A DNA stretch of 64,000 nucleotides from Sphagnum compactum. Lineage: Eukaryota; Bryophyta; Sphagnopsida; Sphagnales. The notes under the pieces were generated by a model. It made no database searches. It worked only from the letters and a program-made list of their open reading frames with translations, and was not told the origin of the DNA. A program made the translations under genes and the position numbers. The first letter of the stretch is position 1, and each line of letters starts with the position of its first letter. The stretch lies in the NCBI GenBank assembly GCA_965153455.1, contig OZ234496.1, forward strand, positions 15,182,304 to 15,246,303, written 5' to 3'. Positions 24,540-34,560 of the stretch are shown here, piece after piece.

Positions 24540-25340
24540 CAAATTGTGCTAATGTCCAAGTAACATGCTACTGCATTACACAATGGATTTTCAAACCTTT
24601 CATGACCTTGAAATTTGACATTTCTTGGAAATCACCTCCTCCATTGTTTTTGATTTCCTCAAATGCATGTTCTATATGTTTTGATAGTTTTACATTTTCG
24701 ATGATATGAGTTGTTCAATCTCAATGGGCCTTTGACCATGGATGAGGTTGTGTAGTAAGAAAAAACACACCAACACATCAAGCACAACATGCAGTTCAAT
24801 TGTGTGAGGCATTTATTGAATTTTTTTCACATAATTTTAAAATTGTTTTGCATAGTGGAGCTACTACACTTATGTTTCACATTATAAAGAACCTCAAAAT
24901 AGTGTGAATTCCAACCTTAAATGGGGTCATAATCCATGATATGCAAGGGTACCCCTTATCTCCAAGAAGGTATGGAGGAATACCATCTTGAAAGCCTATA
25001 TTGAAATCATGTACACCTTGATATTGTGTTTTCTTGTACCATTGAAAAAGACACACGATTTGAGAGTTGTTCCTACTTTCTAGCATATCAACATACAAAG
25101 GTCAATGAACTTTTTTGTGTGGCCATTGTTACTTATGCAACCATATTGTAACCTCCTATTTTATGGCAATAATAATCTTTAGTGGAAACTCTAGTTGGCT
25201 TTGCAATTATGATGTGAGTCTTGTCTATTGTTCAATGAACACTTGGTAAACCACACCAAGATTTGAAGCTTTCTAGGAGTACTACCATTCTACAACTTGT
25301 AGGCTAAGAAATCTCTTGCTTAAAAATGATGTTTATACTA
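24540..25340 (-). pseudogene. PIF/Harbinger transposase (HARBI1-like DDE nuclease) remnant
   Basis: The minus-strand translation shows a collinear set of Harbinger nuclease blocks: GLPSVH*TIDKTHIIIAKP (about 25250-25190), DYYCHKIGGYNMVA (about 25180-25135), then the VDMLESRNNSQ region with GVHDFNIGFQDGIPPYLLGD (25095-24955), KGYPCISWIMTPFK (25-kb side of 24920) and a weak C-terminal HAFEEIK block (about 24665). GTHI appears as KTHI, and internal stops and at least one frame change break it. HARBI1-type transposases carry the ..DGTHI.., ..YLLGD.GYP.. and ..PWLMTPF.. signatures, so identification is good although the gene is dead. Confidence 0.72.
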
Positions 25341-25679
25341 TGATACTTTAGTAGCTTCAACACATGGTTGTGAATAATTAATTAATTTCAAGATGAAAAT
25401 TTCAACATTTTAAAAAATCATATAATTAATGTCAAAACTACAAAGGTAGTAGGGTAGTTCAGATCTTGGGGGGCGGGGGGTATTGTGTGAGGGAATTTTT
25501 TTCACCCTATTATTATTTAATATTTTTCATATTCACATATTTAAATCACATTTCAAATGATGAAGACCATGAATGGCACCCACAAAGGCATTACAAACAA
25601 GTACGTCTAGTTTGTTTCCATGGGAATATGCATAGAGAAAAAAATAACACTTTCTTTCGAGTTCCAAAATCAATGTAAA

Positions 25680-28560
25680 CAAAGTGTGCATTGCAACCCA
25701 AGTGGACCATCAAGTTGTTATTTCTAGGTCTTCATCAACTTCTTGTCCTAACCAAAGTGTATATCATTTTGTTGATGTTGTTTTTTATAAACCTAAACCT
25801 TCAATATAAATTACACCCTTTCAACCTATTAATTGAACCTACTAAAAATTAATACCTATTATAAATCTCTTGTACATATGTGCTATTTAAAAAAAAATCC
25901 TAATTATTATTACTTATGCATACTCTATGTTTGAAATTTGAGAATAAACATAATCTTAATATAAAAACAATTGAATTATAATTTTAAACCCAACAACCAA
26001 TATATGGACCTCCTATTTTGCCTCACATAATTTTGTAATACCCCTTTGACAGGCATAAAAGATTTCAAACCACTTCTTTGATTACTAATGACATAGTTGA
26101 TTTGCCAACTGCAAAGAGTTTGTTATAGTTAACAACTTGGATCCTTGTGTAAGTTTATAATGGGTCCATGCTATTTGAATTTCAATAGGGATGGCCACAT
26201 GGCATTTAGTGTCTTGCCTTTTAATGTATGATTTCAACTTGTTACCCTTGGTCATGTGAAAATTTTGTAGCCAACAATCATTGTCATATTCTTAAGGAAT
26301 GAAATGAGGAAACCATGTTGTACTCCTTGATTTTACCCAATCTCTAGGGTTAGTGCCAATAATTACAATTGCATTGCATGATATTTTGTTGCTACAAGCT
26401 ACACATATGCAACATCAATCTCTACATTAAATTCAAGAAGGAAAAATGAAGGATATCCACATGGACCTTTTAAAACATTTTGTAACATGTGCATATGACA
26501 AATTCTTCATAGCTTGGACAATGATCCATGATGAAAAGGGCGAAGAATTTTGTGCACACAAGAACTAAATTTCAAAATGCAAAAAATAAAAAATTGAACA
26601 ATGTGCAAACAAACAAGTTGTATTTATATAAAGCTACACAATAATAATGATCAATGGTGTGAATATGATATAGAAAAAATTGGTGATGCAATGTTAATTT
26701 GTGTGTTATTGGTTAATATATGCCATGTTTAAATAGATAAGGAAAATGTTAATAAAACTAGTGTTCACCATGACATTAAGTTTTGGGACAAATTGCCAAC
26801 TTAATAGTTCGGTTGATGTTAGGCAATAATGTTGCCTCTAACTTAATTTTAGCTATGAACAAAAAATTTCCATTTAAAATATGTTCACAGATAGGAATAA
26901 AGTCATTTGTAATGTGAAAATAATTTAAAATAGTTCATATTAAATGTCCACTAATTGATAAGTATCTTATGTGGCATGCTTATGTGGTTCATTAATAATT
27001 GGACTATAATATGTGGGTAATAACTAATGATAAACAATAAGTTCACAATCAAACGATTCACATTGAACTTTGTAGTGTTTTGTTTAAAATCAAATATGAA
27101 TTAGTTAATTAAACAATCATTACAACAAAATGTGTCCCCTATTCACTATATGATTTCATTAGATTTTGAATGAATTTATTGGATTTGATTAAACACAAAC
27201 AATGGATTCACTAGTCCACTGAACATGGACTAATGAACTACATGCATATTTTGTAGTAGTGAATGTGTTAGAATTGAATTGGATTGTCAAAAAAAATCAT
27301 TTAATTTTTTTTACAAGTCAACAAAAAAAAATTGTGACCAATAAGATGGTGTAATTTACTATGATATAAAGTTAGATATATATTTTTTCCATATCTATGT
27401 CATTTTCAAATAATTTCAAATCAATTTTGGAATCTTTTAAATAGTAAAAACATTGGTTACACTATTTAATAAATGCTTAAATTTGGTATCCTATCCTCAT
27501 TGAATTCATCTCAAACTTAACCAAATGGTTCCCATAACATATTAAAAACATTTTTGTATAAGTACACCACACATTTTCAACATTGACTTGACTTATCACT
27601 TTAAAATATCTAAATAATGGTTACATCTATAATAGGTCATTTTATTGTGATTTTATTCACCACCCCATATTTAAAAATCTTCACAAATTGAAGATTCCCA
27701 TGGTTATCAACTTCAACAAATTATCACCACAAAAAACTACTGATAAACTATTAATTTTCAATGTTCCCATTGGCCCCTCCTTTTGACACCGTCACAATTC
27801 TACAAGCATGGTGCAACTTTTGTGTTTATGTTAGCACGTTACAATCTTTGTGTTTCTACAAGCATGCAACAACCTTCATGTTTATGCAAGCATGCTACAA
27901 CCTTTGCATTTTTACAATCTTGACACCTTATTGTAACACTTGCATTACTTCCCCCTTGCAAGCACAACAAAGTTTCACACAAATTGCTTGCAATGGATGC
28001 ACACAATTCAAGTTTGGCAAGAAAGGCAACAAACAAGAGTGGTAATAAACAATGATAAAAGGTGTTCAATTCAAACCAATTCTCTAGACAACATCTTGTC
28101 TTCAGGTCCAATTTTGACAACCTAGAAAATAAGCATAAACGATTAACATCATACTAAACAAAAATATGACAACGAGAAACATGCAATGCATAAGTAAAAT
28201 AGAAGGAAGGAATTCAAGTGCAATGGGACATTGGGACATTGAAGGATCTCCAAAGAGCTTGAATGACGCCCAAAATTTAGATAGTATAGGATTTCCAAAG
28301 CTCTAGAATGATGACTAAATAGTGGTGGATCTCTAAAGAGCTTGAACGATGACAATATTCTAAAAATCTTCAGAGAGCTCAATCAATGCACAAACGAAGA
28401 AACAAAGAAGAAATAGGGGGGAAGAAAAAGAATGTACAAAAAGAGGATGAAAGATAGAAAAATTAGAGGAGAAAATGGGAGAGAAAATGAGAAGAATGTA
28501 GAAAGAGGAGACAATCAACAAGCTTACGTTCAACAAATGGTGTGTTGAGTCTAGACACAT
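25680..28560. other. AT-rich spacer
   Basis: No gene or RNA recognised. A short element-like segment at about 27115-27262 is bounded by ATTACAACAAAATGTG and the complement of CACTACTACAAAATATG, resembling the ends of a CACTA-type miniature element. The segment 27760-28050 has repeated 'CTACAAGCATGCAACAACCTTC' words that give spurious open frames. Confidence 0.45.
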
Positions 28561-31150
28561 TCAAATACACCTTCAAAGGGTTAAGGGTACCAGTCTATTC
28601 GCCTAACCAGCAGCTACTAGTTCACGAGGAATCAGTGATGCAACTCAAATACAACTCAAACCCCTCAGAAAAGGCTGAGGAATCTCCAAAAACTAGTAGT
28701 TAGATAGACACCAACAAACAGATCTGTGTACCCTCAGAAATGCTGCTATTCAAAACTAATGAATCTCTAGAAAGCAGTAGTTAAATAGATAACATAAAGC
28801 AATCCAAGATTTTTTGTTCTTTGTATTTGAAAGCACCTCCCTGCACAGAAGATGCTTTTGTCACTTCACATCGAGAAGCCCTAACTCCTGCAGGTCTATG
28901 CTCATTTTCGGGCTTATGCCCTTAGGCTACCCACCGATGAGGCGCTACAAGCTACATCCTCAAGGCTTGCTCCTGTGCATTTACCCTTATTTTTGGGCTT
29001 ACACCCATTTTTGGGTTGTAGCCCATGAGGCTACAACCCTCAAATTATGGGGGGCTCTCTGGAGCATGCCTTCTCCGACAACACTTACTCTTGTACCTTG
29101 TGCATTTCTGCGTGTTATCGCTTTCATGGTTGGAGAATGCAGAGTTGTTCAGGGCAAAGACTTTGCAATCCCCAAGAACTGGGAATGATAACATTTGCAT
29201 TGAATTTCTGTTGAGAGGAAGAGGAGGTGAATCTCAGAATCTCTCTGGGCGATCTCAGAATGGGAGTTCTGCTAAACCTTGTGACTGAAAGAAAAAATGG
29301 AACAGGGAAATAGCAGCTCAAAACCCAATCTCAGATCTCAGAACCTAAATTTGTGCTCTGTGCTTCACAGCAAAATGGAGAACCATTATTGTGTGTGAGC
29401 ACAGATATGACCAGTATGCGTATGCACAGGTGTTGTGTTTGGTGTACTGATGTGAATGCAGCCAATACAAGCCACATGCTGCTGGTCACCATCACAGCAC
29501 TGTGCTTTGTTATTCTCATCTCTGGCATTGGTGAGGTGCCTACCAATCTGCCACAGATCAGACTGAGATGGAAGCTCAAACTGACAGAAAAAATGGAGCA
29601 AGGAAATAGCAGCTGAACCTGGGATACCTTCGTTTTTGATGGAAGTCCAGATGTGGCTCAAAGAAGACAAAGAAGAAGAAGAGGAGGAGGTGGATCAAGT
29701 CACTTACAATTCCAACAGCACTGCTTGTGCTTTTTCTGACAGTGATTCCAGCATTCATCAGGGCACTCGGATTCAAAGCAGCTTCCTGTTGGGCCAATCT
29801 CTTATTCAGTCTAGTGAAACTTCCTGTTGCACTTCCCATATCACACAAGCTACAATTACAGCTTTGAGGTTCAGATGTGAAATGTTTGCAGCTGCATCAC
29901 TAAGGATTCAGAGTTTTTGCAAGTTCTTGCAGAGGTTTTTGAAGGTTTGATGGATTGGGTGTCTCAGCATGCAAGTACAGAGCAAGATGCACCTGGGCAG
30001 TAAAGTCATAATCTACATTAGACACAAACATAAGAAACAGTTTCCATCATGACAGCTTACCAGGATGAGGTTGCGCTAGCTTGTAACCAATCTGCAACTA
30101 ATGTACACAACATATAAGGCTGTGCATCAGAAGATACGTTTGCATTGGAGAAAGAGATTACATATGAGATTGCTGAGAAAACTCCTGACACAACACTTTG
30201 AACTGTTGTGTCAGTTCCAGCTAAACCCAAAAACACAAAATAAAGACAACAAGAATCACATGCAGTAATAGCATTATGAGCCTCACCCACAAAGTATCAG
30301 ATCGTTACAGTGCATCATGATTGGTGATTGACTGTCACCTTCTTCATGAATGGGCAGTGAGATAGCCACTGCCATCACTGCCCACTGACTTCATCAGCAA
30401 GGTACCAACACTGTGCATAGAAATCTGCTCAAATTTTTGGACAAACAACCTGTGTCCTGAGTTTTGTGTCCCGGGAGAGTGTCTGTTGCATTTTCTGAAG
30501 CAACTGGAAGAAGACAATCCGTCATGATGTCAGATAGCACTCAAGAATCAGAAGGAACATCACCAAAGCTTTGCAGTCGAGTTCATACTATGTAGTGATT
30601 CACCCACAGATTGCACATTTCACCCACAGATTGTGTGCCATGGCCCCTTTCCTGCAGCAAGGTAGGTGGAGTGCACAACTATGGGTGAAACACAAAATCA
30701 CCCCCAAACAGATGGAGCAGATGTACAAGGCCTCAATTGACAAAGGGATCGTGACCCAGAGATAATTCACAAAGCATACCATTGATCCCACATGTGTAGT
30801 TGCTACAGACTACATGTTTCACAAATTGCCTCAAAATAAATCCAAACACTCCTGTATTCAATCTGATATTCCAGGGATGTGCTCATGCTGTGCATAAGGA
30901 AAGACTTTGTGCAGTGCTACAAGAGCCAAGAAAATGCACTGTAGAAGGGGGATTGAATAGGAACAACATTTTACTCTATACACACATGTGAACAGTTACA
31001 TGGAACGCATCAGGAATAAGAGCTATCATGTATAGAAGAAGAAGTGCATGGTTTTGCATTCTGGCACAAGAAAAAACTCGGAATTAGCTACAAAGATCGA
31101 CAGAAAATGCAAGATGCCAACTCCGACATCACTTTGGGGTGTAGTGGACA
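28560..31150. other. Moderate-GC flank of the peroxiredoxin gene, no assignable gene
   Basis: Composition is gene-like rather than desert-like, but no translation here resembles a family I recognise, and I see no consistent exon chain. Features: a perfect 11-bp hairpin (GGGTTGTAGCC, loop of five, GGCTACAACCC) at 29013-29039. A 29-base block beginning AGAAAAAATGG and ending GGAAATAGCAGCT is duplicated at about 29291 and 29585 with two differences. A small open frame at 29636-29950 contains an EEEEEE run. It may hold UTR sequence of the minus-strand peroxiredoxin or a non-coding transcript. Confidence 0.4.
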
Positions 31151-31157
31151 AACACTC

Positions 31158-31826
31158 TCAAGCCAAGTTGGGCTGAGGGGTGAGACGAATGTAGGATCTG
31201 CCAGAGGGCACTTCCACAGTCTCAAAACCCTTGGGGAACTTGAGAGTGGCAGCCTCGTTGGAGAGGGAAGGGATGACCATGCACTTGTCTCCCAAGTTCC
31301 AGTTGACAGGAGTAGCCACGCTGAAGTTGGCCGTGAGCTGCAGAGAATCGATGACTCTCAGAACCTCATGGAAGTTGCGTCCAGTGGTGGCAGGGTACAA
31401 GATGGAAAGCTTGAGTTTCTTGTCAGGACCGATAATGAAAACAGCTCTTGCCGTCAAGGGAATACCCTTGGAGTCAATTTCGTCTGGGTCCAGCATCCCG
31501 TACTTCACGGCCAGCTCGCGTTTCGGATCAGCAATGATCGGGTATCCCACTTTGCTACCAGGTGTGTAGCTCTCGATATCGCCGATCCATCCCTTGTGTG
31601 ACTCCACATCGTTGCAGCTTAGTGCGATGACCTTCACTCCTCGCTTCTCGAACTCCGGCAAGAAGTTCCCCACTGCTCCTAGCTCTGTGGTACACACCGG
31701 GGTGAAGTCGTTGGGATGCGAGAACAGAATCGCCCATGAGCCTTCGATGTACTTGTAGAACTCGATCGGTCCTTCTGTGGAGTCCGCGGTGAAATCCGGA
31801 ACCGTATCACCCAATTTCAATGCCAT
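31158..31826 (-). CDS. 1-Cys peroxiredoxin (Prx6 type), intronless
   Basis: Thiol peroxidase reducing H2O2 and organic hydroperoxides. The single exon encodes 222 residues, the normal length. Start is the ATG at 31826 in a strong context (GCCATGGC); the nine codons open upstream contain no ATG. Visible motifs: KLGDTVPDF at the N-terminus, active site HPNDFTPVCTTE with peroxidatic Cys45 and Thr42, LSCNDVESHKGW, YPIIADP, the catalytic-Arg motif YPATTGRNF, the C-terminal domain signature SVATPVNW, and the end RLTPQPNLA. There is no C-terminal resolving Cys of the 2-Cys type and no transit peptide, so cytosolic or nuclear. Odd: no intron, and the sequence and its TPQPN tail look more like cyanobacterial/bacterial 1-Cys enzymes (as I remember them) than the seed PER1 proteins. 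CT-rich and GC-rich leader follows upstream. Confidence 0.95.
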   Translation of the reverse strand: MALKLGDTVPDFTADSTEGPIEFYKYIEGSWAILFSHPNDFTPVCTTELGAVGNFLPEFEKRGVKVIALSCNDVESHKGWIGDIESYTPGSKVGYPIIADPKRELAVKYGMLDPDEIDSKGIPLTARAVFIIGPDKKLKLSILYPATTGRNFHEVLRVIDSLQLTANFSVATPVNWNLGDKCMVIPSLSNEAATLKFPKGFETVEVPSGRSYIRLTPQPNLA

Positions 31827-32295
31827 GGCTTCAAACTCTGTGCTTGTTTGCAAAACACCTCCTCGAGTTCAGTCTCCGACGCAAAAAAACCCTGATTCAG
31901 TTCTCGCTCGCCCTCTCCTCTCCCGACTTGCTGCACACAAAACAACCCACAAACACAAAAATCCAGAAGAAAAAAAAACACGAGCCCAACGACGAGGACG
32001 ACGAGGACGACAACGGCAACGACAACAACGAGAAGAACAAGCTCTCTCAGTGTGGTGTTCTACCCGGGTTCTAAATCGTACACCCCTCTTTCCATGTGGG
32101 TCCCCCTCCCCCACGCGCGGGTGACCTACCCGTTCCCCCCCCCCCCCCCCCCCCCCATCTACAAAGGACTGGGATCCACGTCTGCGCTGACACGGACACG
32201 AAAAGAGTCGGACCCAATTTATTTATTTGTTTATTATTTTCTTTATTTAGTTATTTTCCGGTTTGGGGGGGGGGGGGGGGGGTGTCAATCTTGTG
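31827..32295 (-). promoter_or_regulatory. 5' flank/promoter of the peroxiredoxin gene with C22 and G18 tracts
   Basis: GC-rich segment upstream of the ATG. A run of 22 C (32135-32156) and a run of 18 G (32265-32282) are 108 bases apart on the same strand, so they could pair. No TATA box that I would defend. Confidence 0.4.
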
Positions 32296-32680
32296 GTGTA
32301 GCCAAAAGTGTTGATCATCCATATAAATATATAGCCATATTTTTGGCTACAAGCTAAATATGAAAGTAAATAATTTAGAACATTTTTCTATATTTTTGGC
32401 TACCTATTTGGACTGTATGTAGAAATTTGGCTACTAAAAATCTCAGAAAACACTTGATTTTGGCCATTTAAAATTTTTAATGCCTCTTTTTTGGCTATAT
32501 ATAACCAGCAAAAAAACGCTGACTTGAACCATTGTATAGATTAAATCTGGCGATGCTGTTTAAATTCTGGGCGACTTTTGGCTATTGAGAATCTCCCCAA
32601 GAAATGTTTTTACAACTTTTTCATTTTTAATTGCCCTTTTTGGCTACTAATAGCCACAAAAACAAAAATGTTGGCGCCAA
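32295..32680. repeat. TTTTTGGCTAC-rich repeat block
   Basis: At least seven TTTTGGCTA / TAGCCA words in both orientations plus ATCTGGCGA and GGGCGAC. The same vocabulary occurs at 6240-6560 upstream of the other minus-strand gene and once near 13970-14040. It looks like fragments of one old element family. Confidence 0.45.
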
Positions 32681-32926
32681 CATTGGCACAAACATCTGCC
32701 GATGGAGAAAACACATACCAGGTCTCTTGTCCAGAGGCCAAACTGGAGATTCATCATCCTACGTGGCACACTTACGCGAAGGTCTGAAACGGACGGGATT
32801 TGTAGAAATTTGTAGAAGCCTAGAAGTATTATACTGTTTCACACTTCGAAGAGTGGCATTACCCGCCTCCCACAGGGTAACACGAAAAGCGAGCGGCTAA
32901 AAAGTGGTAGTGGGAAAGCGGGTTTT

Positions 32927-33157
32927 ATGGAGGTGGTCCCCACCAGTCACTCCGATAAGTCTGTAAGTGCGGCTGTTCCTGGTCTGGATTCTGAACGGCG
33001 GAATTCGCGGAGACGGCGCATGAAAAGGCGGAATCGGCGGGTGGAAAAGGCAGATACGCAATTCTCCTGGATCGATCGTTCGTGCGGGGGTGAGTATCGT
33101 GACCGGAACACATGGCACAGTTGGCACCTTTTCCGTTCCGTAATGTGGCATTGGTAG
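32927..33157 (+). other. Short GC-rich open frame with a good splice-donor sequence, status unknown
   Basis: The ATG at 32927 opens 76 codons (MEVVPTSHSDKSVSAAVPG..., then an Arg-rich segment RRNSRRRRMKRRNRR). A strong donor consensus GGGGGTGAGT lies at about 33086-33095. Downstream is AT-rich desert with no exon I can join to it. It could be the first exon of a divergent gene or chance; no family recognised. Confidence 0.2.
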
Positions 33158-33362
33158 TCTGGAATTGTACGGGGAACTTTGGATAGTGCAATTTATGACT
33201 CACAAAGAGATAAGACATTATACCACCATACTTGTAGTCATAAAATATGATATGAAATTATTAAAATATTTGAAATTGTAATATCCTGGATAGGAAGGTA
33301 GATGGATTATATTTACATATAAATATATAAATAAATAAAAATATATTATATATTTGTATATT

Positions 33363-33775
33363 AGAGTTATCCGTAAAGTAACCCTCTCTTCACCCTATCT
33401 TTGGGCCTCCTTTCCACCCCTATCCCCTTTTTCAGTGGTATCTGCAAAGTCAAGACATTTTAATAAAATCACAGTATGAAATGCTGCAACTCAGTATGAA
33501 ATGCTGATACTCAGCATTTTAATTCAGAAGACTAATTATAGTAGTTGTACAGGTAGGAGCCGTGAAAATATATGTAGCAGCAGTGGAGGCGCTCAGGAAA
33601 AAGGAAAGACAGGATGAAACTCAGTTTACGACCAAAATGGATGGTTTTCTGAGTTTCATCCCCCGTTGATTGCTAATGTACTTTTTTTGCAGGTCTGTTT
33701 TGAATCTCACCCTGTGTATGACCAAACTCAGGGTGGGTTCTGGTGCTGTGTTTTTCTTACTTTACGGATAACTCT
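33363..33775. mobile_element. 413-bp non-autonomous element with 19-bp perfect terminal inverted repeats
   Basis: Left end AGAGTTATCCGTAAAGTAA (33363-33381) is the exact reverse complement of the right end TTACTTTACGGATAACTCT (33757-33775). The flanks are AT-rich; a TA or ATT target duplication is possible. Inside are a 13-bp inverted pair GGATGAAACTCAG / CTGAGTTTCATCC (about 33612 and 33649) and a segment of about 95 bp (33541-33640) that recurs nearly intact at 50628-50730. No coding frame. Confidence 0.85.
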
Positions 33776-34224
33776 ATTATATATATATGATAAAGATAAT
33801 ATAACAGTTTGTGTGTCAGCCACTATGGATTTATTTATAATAATTTGCTACCCATGGACATATGCGGAAATTATTTTCGTATTGCAGTGACCCAAATTTA
33901 TAAATAGATTTTATAAATTTAAAAGTTTAAAAATAAAACTCTATTAGAGATGTCTAGTTTTTTTTACAAGGAATTCACCCAAAAAAAGCCAAGAGAAATT
34001 TTGGTTTTTAGGAAATGTGGTCTCTTTTTTTTATTACATCAATAGTTTGTCACCCCTTTGCTAGGCTATTATTGCTTGGAAAAAAATTTGAATAATATTT
34101 AAAAATTTTTTGTCAGCAATGAAATCTACCTTGGGATGCTCCCCACCTATCTACTCTTATATCAGAAATTTGGAGGAAAAAAAACAAAAAACAAAAAACT
34201 GCACATGTAATTTTGTATAGGCTT

Positions 34225-34560
34225 AGAATGTTGGCCTTGCCTACAAAGGAAAGGATATTGTGTTTAGATTCATTATAGAGTATAGTAGCTTAAGGGATTT
34301 TTATAGGCCCCTAGGTAATAATAATAATAATAGGTCTATTTATTTTTATATGAGGATTTTTGAAAGATGATATTTTGGCTTGTTTTGAAACTTGAGATTA
34401 GTTACAGAGTTATAATATCTTGAAGTATTTTGGTTTCTTTTAGAGGATTTTTTGAAGATTTTATTTTTGCATGGTGAAATTGTTGAGTTTCCATCATTTT
34501 TCTTTTGCCTTAAGATACTTTTTAATGTAAATGGCAAGGCCACATTGTGACACACTCCTT
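34225..34560 (+). repeat. Inverted-repeat pair, left arm (~330 bp)
   Basis: From GGAAAGGATATTGTGTTT through GGCCCCTAGGTAATAATAAT, TCTATTTATTTTTATATGAGGATTTTT, GAGTTATAATATCTT and ATGGCAAGGCC to GTGACACACTCC. The reverse complement of 39005-39350 follows the same text with small indels. The two outer ends face away from each other, as terminal repeats of one element would. Confidence 0.8.

Noticed and set aside
31044-31601. 185-codon plus-strand open frame over the peroxiredoxin
   Set aside because: Antisense shadow of a clearly conserved coding exon.
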